The position numbers and the translations under genes were made by a program. The notes under the pieces were generated by a model that worked only from the letters and a program-made list of their open reading frames with translations, did no database searches and was not told the DNA's origin. Below are positions 35,590-46,886 of a stretch of 64,000 nt of DNA, piece by piece. Position 1 is the stretch's first letter, and each line of letters opens with the position of its first letter. The stretch is from Sinotaia quadrata (Eukaryota; Mollusca; Gastropoda; Architaenioglossa; Viviparidae): assembly GCA_028829895.1 (NCBI GenBank), contig CM054182.1, positions 14,590,001 to 14,654,000 of the forward strand, given 5' to 3'.

Positions 35590-36115
35590 ACATGAAAATA
35601 ATTAGCATTGAGTCCATCGATTCCATTAAACCTTGAGTCCATCGAGTCCACTCAACCTTGAGTCCATCGAGTCCATTCAACACTGAGTCCATTGAGTCCT
35701 TTCAAAATTGAGAGTACTGCAATATACTACGAGCAAGCTTGAACATCAAATTTGAAATTACATGTATACCTGCAGTGGCAAACTTTATTATAATACTACA
35801 TTTATACCTGCAGTGGCAAATTTTATTATAATAGTACATTTATATTGCAATGGCAAACTTTATTATAATACTACATTTATACCTGCAGTGACAAACATGA
35901 TTATAATACGACATGCAAATAGATTTAGCTTGACGATATCCACACAGGTATTACTGTGTTGCGTACTACAATGCCTCACTAACAGGTTTTACTGTGTTGT
36001 GTACAATGCTTCACTAACAAGTATGTTATGTACTACAATGCCTCACTAACAGGTATCACTGTGTTGTGTACTACAATGCTTCACTAACACTTGCTATTCT
36101 GTTCACTAAGGTACT
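35590..36115. repeat. Three small tandem arrays
   Basis: Positions 35605-35705 hold four or five units with TTGAGTCCATCGAGTCCA. Positions 35755-35905 hold four units with CCTGCAGTGGCAAACTTTAT. Positions 35935-36090 hold four units with TACTACAATGCCTCACTAAC. Confidence 0.82.
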
Positions 36116-36459
36116 TTACTAACCCTTACTAAATCTGTTCACTAAATTTCTCAAGCTCGTAACACTAAAAAAATTTAATGTCGTTATAAGGAGCGACTCG
36201 GTTGGTTTCAAGTTGCCGTTAAATTTAATCAATTATTTATTCAAACGTTCACAAGCTAACCGCTAAAATCAATTTTCCATTCTTTCCAATTCAATATCTT
36301 CTCTTCCTGTGACGAGAACTTGGTGTCACGTCACACATCACAAAAATTTCCTGCAGCTTGAGTTATGAGACCAACAGTTCCCACTGAAGCAAGTCTTGGA
36401 GTCAGGTCAAATTGAAAATACAAACGTAGACAAAGTTTGTTTTCTCCTTTCATGCTCCA

Positions 36460-36745
36460 TTAAGTTTTGATAAAGAAGAGATTACGAGAAGAAAGAAAGA
36501 AAGAAAGAAGTGCAAACAAGTTTATTTCTGTCAGCCGACCACGAATATTACTTATCGATCCAAACTGTCTCCATGACGACATGTGGCGTTTTCGTGTCGC
36601 CCCATCCAAGAATGCTGTGAGTCATATAGACAAACACAGCAGACCCGAGCGTGTCTAGTGCTGACGTGTCAGTTGTTTTAGCGACGCGCACATACCTCGT
36701 TCCCATGCTGGTTACGCACCAGAACAAACTTACAAACACAGGCAC
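36460..36745. other. GC-richer island with overlapping open frames, unassigned
   Basis: Both strands are open for about 63-65 codons (plus 36467-36658, minus 36745-36548). The minus frame is followed 20 bases after its stop by AGAAATAAAC, which contains AATAAA. A good minus-strand donor (AACGAG then GTATGT) also occurs near 36693. The composition looks gene-like, but no family is recognisable and the two strands compete. It may be an exon of an unknown gene. Confidence 0.25.
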
Positions 36746-36764
36746 ATCAATTTACCTTATGAGT

Positions 36765-36783
36765 CTATCTATCTATCTATCTA

Positions 36784-36819
<36 letters not shown>

Positions 36820-36825
36820 TCTGGA
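36765..36825. repeat. CTAT/CTGT microsatellite
   Basis: Tetranucleotide CTAT runs flank a short CTGT run, a compound microsatellite. Confidence 0.95.
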
Positions 36826-36844
36826 CAGTAGCACATAATAAATA

Positions 36845-37225
36845 AACATTAACCGCGGGTGGGTATTTACAGTTTTGAAATAAACCGTAGAATGGGATGG
36901 GTATTATATAAAGCGCATACAGTAGCACGTGAGAAATAAACATGTAACTGGAGGTGAGTAATTATAAATTTGACATAAATCGTAGAATGGGACAGGTATT
37001 ATATAAAGCGCATACAGTAGCACGTGAGAAATAAACATGTAACTAGAGGTAATTATAAATTTGACATAAATCGTAGAATGGGACAGGTATTATATAAAGC
37101 GCATACAGTAACACGTGAGAAATAAACATGCAACTGGAGGTGAGTAATTATAAATTTGACATAAATCGTAGAATGGGACAGGTATTATATAAAGCGCATA
37201 CAGTAGCACGTGAGAAATAAACCGT
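36845..37225. repeat. ~95 bp tandem array with TATA-like and E-box motifs
   Basis: About four units contain GGTATTATATAAAGCGCATA, then AGCACGTGAGAAATAAAC, and GGAGGTGAGTAATTATAAAT. Each unit thus carries TATATAAAG and most carry CACGTG. Later copies are near identical. Confidence 0.9.
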
Positions 37226-37269
37226 AGAAGTGGGCACGTGCGATATAAAGAAAAAAATAGAAACGATCA

Positions 37270-37830
37270 TGGCAGCAAGACTACTGTTGTAGGTGAAAAA
37301 GATGTTATATTATGTTGTAGGTGAAAAAGATGTTATATTATTGTTGTAGGTGAAAAAGATGTTATATTACTGTTGTAGGTGAAAAAGATGTTATATTATG
37401 TTGTAGGTGAAAAAAGATGTTATATTATGTTGTAGGTGAAAAAGATGTTATATTACTGTTGTAGGTGAAAAAGATGTTATATTACTGTTGTAGGTGAAAA
37501 AGATGTTATATTACTGTTGTAGGTGAAAAAGATGTTATATTACTGTTGTAGGTGAAAAAGATGTTATATTACTGTTGTAGGTGAAAAAGATGTTATATTA
37601 TGTTGTAGCTGAAAAAGATTTTGTATTACTGTTGTAGATAAAAAAAGAAAAGATATTTTATTACTGATACTGTAGGTGAAAAAGATGTTATATTTCTGTT
37701 GTACGTGAAAAAAAAAAAAAGATGTTACTGTTGTAGGAGAAAAGATATTGTATCACCGTTGCAGGTAAAAAGAAAAATGTTATATTACTTTGTAGGTGAA
37801 AAGGATGGTGTATTACTGTTGTGGCGGAAT
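37270..37830. repeat. ~29 bp tandem array, ~19 copies
   Basis: The unit contains TTGTAGGTGAAAAAGATGTT and ATATTACTG. The right end degenerates with poly-A insertions. Confidence 0.92.
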
Positions 37831-37879
37831 CCTGTTATGAAAAAGAAAGTTGAACATTATTATATTTATCATGACGGGT

Positions 37880-38385
37880 ACACGAAAGAGGTACAAATGC
37901 CAAAAGAAGAGTGCATGACGGGTATGTCAAAAGAAGAGTGCATGATGGATATGTCAAAAGAAGGGTGCATGATGGGTATGTCAAAAGAAGGGTGCATGAT
38001 GGGTATGTCAAAAGAAGGGTGCATGATGGGTATGTCAAAAGAAGAGTGCATGATGGGTATGTCAAAAGAAGGGTGCATGATTGGTATGTCAAAAGAAGGG
38101 TGCATGATGGGTATGTCAAAAGAAGGGTGCATGATGGGTATGTCAAAAGAAGAGTGCATGATGGGTATGTCAAAAGAAGGGTGCATGATGGGTATGTCAA
38201 AAGAAGGGTGCATGATGGGTATGTCAAGTGCATGACGGGTATGTCAAAAGAAGAGTGCATGACGGGTATGTCAAAAGAAGGGTGCATGATGGGTATGTCA
38301 AGTGCATGACGGGTATGTCAAAAGAAGAGTGCATGATGGGTATGTCAAAAGAAGAGTGCATGATGGATATGTCAAACATAAGTGA
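37880..38385. repeat. 27 bp tandem array, ~18 copies, open in several frames
   Basis: The unit contains GGGTATGTCAAAAGAAGGGT and GCATGAT. Because 27 is a multiple of three and the unit lacks stops in several frames, long frames exist on both strands (up to 178 codons). One plus frame would read MSKEGCMMG repeatedly. Two breaks at 38224 and 38304 shift phase. I treat it as non-coding: there is no codon bias and there are no splice sites. Confidence 0.93.
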
Positions 38386-39294
38386 GGTCGAATAGGAACG
38401 TTGGGATGGTGTGTGTGGGGGGGGGGTGGGGGGGGATGTAAGTCAGCCTGAAACTGTGCATGTACCTGTTGTGAAAAGAAGGGTCATAGAATCGGTCGAA
38501 AGTTTCCATTGTTTACTATTGATACCATAGAAGTCTATAGTTAACGACTATTATTCCAACGCGTTTGTGAAGGTTCTCGAATTGTACATTGTTCATACCA
38601 TAGGTGTCAGTATTGATAGCATAGTTCTAGCTTAGTTTCCTTGTAGCGGATTTGAGGTGTTTATTACTGATAAATATATGTACATTTCCATTTTCTTATC
38701 CCACCCCACCTCACCCCATCAATTACTGTCTTTTACCGTTCCTAACGCTCCTATTGATAGAAACGGGAAAGATTCTGGAAGGAGAGATAACCTATCAAAA
38801 TTAATATATCTTTTATTGTTCATATTTATCTCCCCTGATTTAGAATTTTAGTACAGGCATCGATGTGGACGTAATGTATGCTTAGCTTTGTTTAATTTCT
38901 GTCACTGGAATGACGCTTAAAATGGGTCCGCAATTTGTGTTTGTTTATTGTATTTTTTAATTTTAACATTTTTGCCCTTCTTATGTCGTTTGGATATAAT
39001 GTGTCTGATAAATGTCTGCACTATTCCGTTTGCTGTGTTCCTGTAGAGGAGGAGATTTTAAAGAAATTCCAATGGTGGGGAAAAAACATTGTTGATATGG
39101 ACTAATCTCTTCATCAGCCAGAAGCAATCGAAAAACGGAAATAAACACATAGTGGGCTTTGAAAAAGGAACAGGTCGTGCAGTTTTCACCCGAAGCTCGA
39201 ATGTTGTTATTTTCAACTCAAACGAGACAGCAACAAACGAGACAGCAACAAATCCTCGATATTGTGCCACCTGACAGAAGCATCAAAGGAAAAA
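38386..39294. other. No gene recognised
   Basis: There is a poly-G tract at about 38417-38435. A 61-codon frame at 39089-39274 has protein-like composition but no motif. Confidence 0.4.
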
Positions 39295-39820
39295 GTTGAA
39301 AATTTTTCAGAATTTCAAATTAGAACTCCAAAACCTATGGAAATTCTTAAAACTCAAATGTCTATGAAACTTCACATCATAACTACAAATATTATGGAAT
39401 TTCACACTAGAAATCATAGTCTTTGTAGTTCTAGTGTGAAATTCCATAGTCTTTGGAGAGCTAATGTGAAATTTCATAGTCTTTGTAGTTCTAATGTGAA
39501 GTGTCATAGATTTTGTAGTTCTATCGATATCTTTTTCAGATAGATAGATAGATTTGAACAATGAACCAAATCTGGATAGGCAAATTTGAACAATGAACAA
39601 AATCCAGAACAAGAATTAAGAAAATTAACTAAATCCAGAAAGGCAAATTTGAACAATGAACAAAATCCAGAAGAAGAACTAAGAAAATGAACTAAATCCA
39701 TATAGGCAAATTTGAACAATGAACAAAATCCAGAAGAAGAACTAAGAAAATGAACTAAATCCATATAGGCAAATTTGAACAATGAACAAAATCCAGAAGA
39801 AGAACTAAGAAAATGCAACA
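39295..39820. repeat. 29 bp and 63 bp tandem arrays
   Basis: Positions 39405-39530 hold about four units with CATAGTCTTTGTAGTTCTA and TGTGAAAT. An inverted version (TTCACATCATAACTACAAAT) precedes it, so the block can fold back. Positions 39545-39820 hold four units of about 63 bp with AATTTGAACAATGAACAAAA and GAAGAAGAACTAAGAAAAT. Confidence 0.88.
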
Positions 39821-40439
39821 TAGCTGTTGATATATAACAAACTGCAGAGAAAAGCTAACTTCACTCTGTATCGCACAATATGTACAGGAAACAGTTCACA
39901 TCAATAATAACAATATGTGCAAAACAGAGCTACAGGAAACAGTTCACATTAAATTTGCACTAACTTTCTTATTTAAATAACTTTCTTAAGATAGCATTGG
40001 TAACATTTTTTTAAGAAAAGTTAGGTAACTTTCTATAGGTAAATGTTTCTAAATATGTTGGGCAATTTTTATCCGGTAGCATGAATAAAATATGTCACTT
40101 TCTCAGGTCACTGTCCCTAGATCTTAGATAATAGAGGAACTGTCGTCAGGTTACATAAGTACATATCTGTAGATAAGTTAGGTAACTTTTTCAAATAACA
40201 TAAATAGGTGCCTCTGGCTGTGCAAGGTAAATTTGTTAGAAAATCGTGGTTAATTTAGGTAAAAATACCTGTAACATTCACCAGGTAATTTAGTTTACTG
40301 AAACATGTAGCTACTTGTTTGTTAGTACGCTGTACATAAAACTGTTCCTTCTTAACTTACAGCTGATATTGTAACTTTTGTTAAAAACATAAAGTAACTG
40401 ATGTAAGTAACGGCTCTAATTCTTTCTTCCCGCCCACTC
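39821..40439. other. No gene recognised
   Basis: This is AT-rich, with recurrent GTAACTTT and TTAGGTAAC words suggesting a very old array. Confidence 0.4.
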
Positions 40440-41185
40440 TGTGCATTTATGTCCCTTCCCTTTAGGCTCTTACCCACTCTATCCTTCTGACTGCCTGTCT
40501 GTCTGTCTGTCTTGCTTTCTTTATGTCCCTTCTTCTTTTCTTCCCCTCCCCCCACCCATCGATCTTTGCAATTCTTTACTTCTCTTCCCTTCTCACCGTC
40601 TCATTATGTCTCTAGACCCTCCCTCTCTTCTCACCCACATATACCTATCTCTCTCATTCTCTCTCCATTTTCTTTTTCTCCCTCTCTCCATTTTCTTTTT
40701 TCCCTCTCTCCATTTTCTTTTTCCCTCTCTCCATTTTCTTTTTCTTCCTCTCTCCATTTTTTTCTCACTCTGATTTTCGTTTCTTTCTTTCTCTCCTACA
40801 GGTAGTCTCATTCTCTTTCTCCTCCCGCCCTCTTACCCAGATATACCTGCCTGTTTTCTCTCTCCCCCCCCCCCCTCTCTCTCTAGTTTTCTTTCATTTT
40901 AAAACTTTTTTATTTTATGCATAGTTCAGTTTTAAAACTACTCACTCTTGAACTTTGTCCTGTAGCTGTACGTGTTGCATATTATTTATTATTTATGTGA
41001 ACTGTTTCATACAGCTATATGTATCACATACTGTTATTATTGATGTGAACTGTACAAGTATGTAGTACATCTTATTATATTATTATTAATGTGAACTCTT
41101 TCTTGTAGTTGTATGTGGTGCATACACTTTATTATTTATGTGAACTGTTTCATGTAAGGGGTTGTGGTACATATTATTCATTATT
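40440..41185. repeat. Pyrimidine-rich tract and a degenerate array
   Basis: Positions 40440-40905 are strongly C/T-rich on the plus strand with five copies of CTCTCTCCATTTTCTTTTT. Positions 40925-41185 hold four units of about 65 bp with TTATTATTTATGTGAACTGT. Confidence 0.8.
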
Positions 41186-41889
41186 AACCTTGAAAGTTTG
41201 CCTAAAATAACAGGAGACTGTTACCTATGTCAGCACGCCTGACAAGTTCGAAAAGACAACTCTGTATAAACAAAAAAAAGTAGGGAAAGTCAAATGGCGT
41301 CGTGAGCGAGTTCATAACAAGGGCAAACGATATCTAACGAGAGTTATTGAGGACTAATGAAATCTAACGAGAGTTGACAAGGGGGCTAACTAGGTCTAAA
41401 GAAAGTTAATGAGTCATATTCCAGTCAACAAACACTGAAAGCTGGCAGGCATGGCAGACCAAAGCAGACAGGCGTGAAATGACAAATGACAGACCAATGC
41501 GAGCTGTAGGCCCATTTGTCCACACATCACTGCCTATGCTTAATATGTATGATATGTTGATGATTACATTCCTTAAGTGGTCATGGAAAACTTACCATGT
41601 TATGGCAGAAATAAAAATGAAAACATGCAACTGAACAAATTACATATTATTGTACAGTCCATAAGTGGTAATAGAAAAATGTTATGTGCTACAGTGCAGA
41701 TAAAAGTGAAAGCGTGTCACTGAACAAACCACAATTTATTGTCTAGTAGTCAGGAAGGTCACTGAACAATATTGTATTGTTAATTTAACAGAAATAAAAC
41801 GGGTGTACCCGAGTTAGGACCTTCCGGTATCAATGTTAATTTTAACAGAAATACAACGGGTATACTTGAGTAGGATCCCTCCGATACTG
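41186..41889. other. No gene recognised
   Basis: Small local duplications occur, such as two copies around AACGGGTGTACCCGAG and AACGGGTATACTTGAG (41798, 41857). Nothing else is recognised. Confidence 0.4.
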
Positions 41890-43100
41890 GTTTTAACTTT
41901 ACCTTGACTCATTAAAAAATAAATATTAATATTCGATATCTACTAAAGATAATACTTGACCATAATCTAAGAAATATTAATATTTAATATCTATCACACA
42001 CAATACTTGACCATAATCTAAGACATTTAATATTTAATATAAATACTTGACCATAATCTAAGACATATTAATATTTAATATCTATCACACATAATCATTT
42101 ACCACAATCTAAGACATATTAATATTTAATACATATAACACACAATCCTTGACTCAAGGCAGAAGGGACTTTACACCATCCAGGTCGGAAAGTTTTAGCT
42201 GCCTGAATATTGAAAATGCGTCGAAAAAGGAATTTATTCCTTCTTGTTCTACAGAAAATAATATTTTGTCTGAAAGAAGACAAGATTGTGCCTGTCCAGG
42301 TAATAATGTTTGTCTGAAAGAAGACAAGATTGTGCCTGTCTAGATAATAATGTTTGTCTGTATGAAGGACAAGATTGTGCCTGTCCAGATAATAATGTTT
42401 GTCTGAAAGAAGACAAGATTGTGCCTGTCCAGTAAATAATATTTCTGAAAGAAGACAAGATTGTGCCTGTCCAGGTAATAATGTTTGTCTGAAAGAAGAA
42501 AAGATTGTTCCTGTCCAGATAATAATGTTTGATAGTATGAAGGACAAGATTGTGCCTGTCCAGATAATAATGTTTGATAGTATGAAGGACAAGATTTTGC
42601 CTGTCCAGATAATAATGTTTTGTATGTTTGAAGGGCAAGATTGTGCCTGTCCAGATAATAAAGTTTTGTCTGTTTGAAGGACAAGATTGTGCCTGCAAGT
42701 GGCAGAGTTATGTGACTTAGTCTAGGAACTCGATTCAGAAGAGATTTTCTGGAACGGAAAAATAACTAAACATTTAATTGATTTTATTTTTATAAAGGAT
42801 TTTCTAGTTACTCATCAGATTCACTCACCACTTGCATCTAAATCTACTGATTAAATCACCACTTGCTTCTAAATCTACTGATTAAATCACCACTTGTATC
42901 CAAATCTACTGATTAAATCATCACTTGCTTCTAAATCTACTGATTAAATCACCACTTGTATCCAAATCTACTGATTAAATCATCACTTGTATCCAAATCT
43001 ACTGATTAAATCATCACTTGCTTCTAACTCTACTGATTAATCTAAATCAATAGAATGAATCAAAACTTGATCCAAATTTACAGATTGAATCACCATTGTA
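41890..43100. repeat. Three consecutive tandem arrays
   Basis: Positions 41890-42135 hold five units of about 51 bp with ACTTGACCATAATCTAAGAC and TTAATATTTAATATCT. Positions 42250-42700 hold ten units of about 44 bp with ACAAGATTGTGCCTGTCCAG and AATAATGTTTGTCTG. Positions 42820-43100 hold eight units of 31 bp with CACTTGCTTCTAAATCTACT, alternating irregularly with TGTATCC versions. Confidence 0.9.
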
Positions 43101-43204
43101 AGAACCAAAGATGATTATTTTTAAAATCTATTTTCTATTCTACATTGCTTCGTTTCTTTACTTTGATGATTTTTAGCCCGATACACATGCAACCTAAGAA
43201 ATAG

Positions 43205-43490
43205 AGCATCAATCAAAATTCACAAGGATATTGTACAATGTAATCAATCAAAATTCACAAGGATATTGTACAATGTAATCAATCAAAATTCACAAGGATA
43301 TTGTACAATGTAATCAATCAAAATTCACAAGGATATTGTACAATGTAATCAATCAAAATTCACAAGGATAATGTACAATGTAATCAATCAAAATTCACAA
43401 GGATAATGTACAATGTAATCAATCAAAATTCACAAGGATAATGTACAATGTAATCAATCAAAATTCACAAGGATAATGTACAATGTAATC
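43205..43490. repeat. 35 bp tandem array, 8 copies
   Basis: The unit contains AATCAATCAAAATTCACAAG and GATATTGTACAATGT. The first four copies have GATATT and the last four GATAATG, showing block duplication. Confidence 0.95.
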
Positions 43491-43599
43491 GAATTAGTGA
43501 ACATAGAAATAATTGTTCAATTACATAAGCATTATCTATTTCAAATTATAGGTCAATACCAAACATGTACGAAATATTTATAAGTCAATTCTTTCTTTA

Positions 43600-43955
43600 T
43601 CAGTCAAGTTAACTTACCATAAGCTAACAATCGCCTTTATGACTGGACTCGAGTTTCGCCAAAATCAAAGTGATTAGAATGTAGGACTTTCTTCAACGAA
43701 AGAACTTTCGGTCCATCTTAATTAATGAATTAGTTATGAGAAAGTATCAGAAAAACTACTCAACCGCTTGAAATAGGTTTAGATTGCATCACCACGTTCT
43801 AGCCTATTCTGCATCTGAGTTGTTTACTCCAACTCTGACACTTAAAAGTATCAGTTTAAGCAGTACTCAAGGTCGTGTCACTTTGACATTTAACAATTTA
43901 TATAACCATTACCTTAATAAATAGGGATAAGCAAATGTACTCAGACACAACATTG
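43600..43955 (-). mobile_element. Dispersed repeat family, copy E
   Basis: It is the reverse complement of the left part of copy C, with TGATTAGAATGTAGGACTTT- and AACTCTGACACTTA-type landmarks and terminus GGGATAAGCAAATGTACTC. Confidence 0.75.
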
Positions 43956-43959
43956 TATT

Positions 43960-44410
43960 GCAATACACGCAAGCAAACTATGTTGTATTAAATGCAGGTA
44001 AAGTACGTTGTGTTGCAATACGTACCGGTAAAGTATATGCGTGGAGGTAAAGTACGTTATGTTGCAATACGTACTGTAAAGTATATATGTGGAGGTAAAG
44101 TACGTTATGTTGCAATACGTACTGGTAAAGTATATCCGTGGAGGTAAAGTACGTTATGTTGCAATACGTACTGGTAAAGTATATCCGTGGAGGTAAAGTA
44201 CGTTATGTTGCAATACGTACTGGTAAAGTATATATGTAGAGGTAAAGTACGTTATGTTGCAATACGTACTGGTTAAGTATATATGTAGAGGTAAAGTACG
44301 TTATGTTGCAATACGTACTGGTTAAGTATATATGTAGAGGTAAAGTACGTTATGTTGCAATACGTACTGGTAAAGTATATATGTAGAGGTAAAGTACGTT
44401 GTATAGTTGT
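43960..44410. repeat. ~49 bp tandem array, 8 copies
   Basis: The unit contains GTAAAGTACGTTATGTTGCA and ATACGTACTGG. It begins exactly at the terminus of copy E. Confidence 0.92.
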
Positions 44411-45026
44411 ATTGCAATAAGCGCAGGTATTATAACTAAACCATCATCATCCTCGTAGTTGTTATCGAAATATTCAAAATATCATTACTACTTTTGTCCT
44501 TAATTGTTTTTGCTCAGTTTTATTTCTGTCTGGTTAATTAAATTTATTTTGTTTTATTTTTTGCATTTAATTATTATTTGTTTTATTGTTTTGTCATAAT
44601 TTTATGTTTACAAATTATTTTTGACAGTTTCGTTTTCCCTCTTAAGTGGGAGGAAAAGTCAGATTGTCTCCCTTTGTATTGCAGGCAATATACATAGAGC
44701 ACTCAAAACGTGCTGTATAAAAACGCACTAATACACATACGCATACTTCGTATGTCAAAAACGCTCACGCAATATGACACGTACCTCGAGCTAATGCAAA
44801 TGAGTCTGCAAATGCTTTGTCTCTCGTCTTGATCTCACCATAATAGGTAGCAGACCTAATTCAGTACAGACACAGGCGTACAGATATAGATATACACACA
44901 TCCACTTTCAGGACATTCATGCCTACATGCGCACACAGAAATGCGAGTAAAGTAAGTGTTGATTCCATCACCTCCACCTGTTTTCAACAAAGGTTGTATT
45001 AAAGTGTATTCTTAACACGAGGGCTA

Positions 45027-45034
45027 TGACGTCA
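45027..45034. promoter_or_regulatory. Perfect CRE palindrome
   Basis: TGACGTCA lies just upstream of a GC-rich stretch ending in a strong donor. CREB/ATF binding is the known role of this octamer. It supports, but does not prove, a promoter for the plus-strand membrane-protein gene. Confidence 0.45.
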
Positions 45035-45039
45035 AATGA

Positions 45040-45323
45040 GTATGATTAGAGAGAGGCTGACGACAAAACGACGCTCGTCGACGCGAGTTGAGCGAGACAT
45101 TCGCACGAGAAGACTGTTTTGTAGTCGGAGGCTGTGGTGTGCTGGATGTGGGCACGACAGGGGGACAGGGAGGTGGTTCCCTATTTTCGTTGAAACTCGT
45201 ACTGTGGGTGATGGAGATTATCGGACTGCCTGGGTCGCCTGCCGGCCTGCTTGGTGGATTAGCGTTGCAATCTGCTTGACAGTTGAATCGTGTAATCTTC
45301 GCGCCCGGATCTAATGTTCACAG
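45040..45323 (+). other. Candidate first exon of the plus-strand membrane-protein gene
   Basis: This GC-rich stretch ends TTCACAG at 45323 before GTAAGC, one of the strongest donors in the window. An ATG at 45314 would place M-F-T plus one base before the donor, and this phase fits the next acceptor exactly (57447), adding MFTVA before the MTQ start. Other open frames here (from 45036 and 45088) end before the donor and are likely untranslated. The link to the exon 12 kb away is inference. Confidence 0.4.
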
Positions 45324-45329
45324 GTAAGC

Positions 45330-46240
45330 GTTGTTTATGCGTGCGTTCACGTGTAACCTTGAGCTGTCTGTGTGTGTGTTCATGTGTAATCTGGTCTTAA
45401 TCTGGCGTGCACAGGTGGAAAGACTTGTTTATGTGAGGGTTTGAATTGAGCTACTCTTTGGTCCGTTCACTTTATCCGTTCCGTTCACATATGAGCTGCC
45501 TAGTCTGTTCTTCGTTTCACATGTAAGCTGGTCATTTGTGCGTGTGTTGTGTAATAATAATTTATTTTTAATCTTGTTTGTGTGGTCATTTGTGCGTGTG
45601 TTGTGTAATAATAATTTATTTTTAATCTTGTTTGTGTGGTCATTTGTGCGTGTGTTGTGTAGTAATAATTTATTTTTAATCTTGTTTGTGTGGTCATTTG
45701 TGCGTGTGTTGTGTAGTAATAATTTATTTTTAATCTTGTTTGTGTGGTCATTTGTGCGTGTGTTGTGTAGTAATAATTTATTTTTAATCTTGTTTGTGTG
45801 GTCATTTGTGCGTGTGTTGTGTAGTAATAATTTATTTTTAATCTTGTTTGTGTGGTCATTTGTGCGTGTGTTGTGTAGTAATAATTTATTTTTAATCTTG
45901 TTTGTGTGGTCATTTGTGCGTGTGTTGTGTAGTAATAATTTATTTTTAATCTTGTTTGTGTGGTCATTTGTGCGTGTGTTGTGTAGTAATAATTTATTTT
46001 TAATCTTGTTTGTGTGGTCATTTGTGCGTGTGTTGTGTAGTAATAATTTATTTTTAATCTTGTTTGTGTGGTCATTTGTGCGTGTGTTGTGTAGTAATAA
46101 TTTATTTTTAATCTTGTTTGTGTGGTCATTTGTGCGTGTGTTGTGTAGTAATAATTTATTTTTAATCTTGTTTGTATGGTCATTTGTGCGTGTGTTGTGT
46201 AGTAATAATTTATTTTTAATCTTGTTTGTGTGTTCATGCG
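45330..46240. repeat. 54 bp tandem array, 13 copies, preceded by degenerate units
   Basis: The clean core (45533-46235) has units with GTCATTTGTGCGTGTGTTGT and AATAATTTATTTTTAATCTT, almost identical between copies. The first two copies read TAATAATAA, the rest TAGTAATAA. The unit is a multiple of three, so frames of 249-290 codons are open on both strands without being genes. Diverged units with TGTTCACATRTRAGCTG lead back toward the donor at 45323. Confidence 0.94.
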
Positions 46241-46379
46241 CACGCGCAAGTGTATACATTTTATTTGTTCGTAAGTTGTGGTTCCAGGCCAAATTTGTCA
46301 TTTATTGACTTCTTTCATTTTTTTCTATCCGCAGTTATTTATATACATCTATTGTGTGTTCTCTAGTGACAGCGTGAAT

Positions 46380-46605
46380 TATATTTCTGGCCACATTTAT
46401 CGTGTATTGATGCATTTAACTATTGTATGGCCATATTTATCGTGTATTGATGCATTTAACTATTGTATGGCCACATTTATCGTGTATTGATGCATTTAAC
46501 TATTGTATGGCCACATTTATCGTGTAATGATGCATTTAACTATTGTATGGCCATATTTATCGTGTATTGATGCAATTAACTATTGCATGGCCACTTTTTG
46601 CCGTT
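46380..46605. repeat. 40 bp tandem array, ~6 copies
   Basis: The unit contains GCCACATTTATCGTGTATTG and ATGCATTTAACTATTGTATG. Confidence 0.92.
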
Positions 46606-46886
46606 TATTGACGCATTTAACTGTCTAAATTTTTCTATTTAAAAGATATTCATGGTATTTTCAAAAAACTTCTGAACTCTTTTGTCTTTTCATGGCATTT
46701 TAAAAGAGCTTTCTGACCACTTCTATCTATCAAAAAAAGCAAGATGTTATTGACGTCATTGGTGACCTTTGTCAAGTTTTGATAAATATAACTTTACGGT
46801 GCCCACAAACACATCTCCCAACCTTAATCGGGCCTCTCTCAGAACTCGTTGTAAAAAGTCAAACTTGCCTAGTAGTGTTACATTGT

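Noticed and set aside
40441..40811. Ser/Leu/Phe-rich and Arg/Glu-rich frames
   Set aside because: They are the two strands of a pyrimidine-rich low-complexity tract.
42119..42698. Frames of 114-157 codons over the 44 bp array
   Set aside because: The unit is not a multiple of three, so a frame drifts through all phases of the repeat. The translation is a repeat of the same 44 bases in three readings, not a protein.
45036..45314. 92-codon and 63-codon frames in the GC-rich candidate first exon
   Set aside because: Both end in stops before the strong donor, and neither can join the transmembrane exon. They are more likely 5' UTR.
45429..46308. Frames of 249-290 codons over the 54 bp array
   Set aside because: Same arithmetic effect; three overlapping frames cannot all be coding, and synonymous sites show no excess variation.
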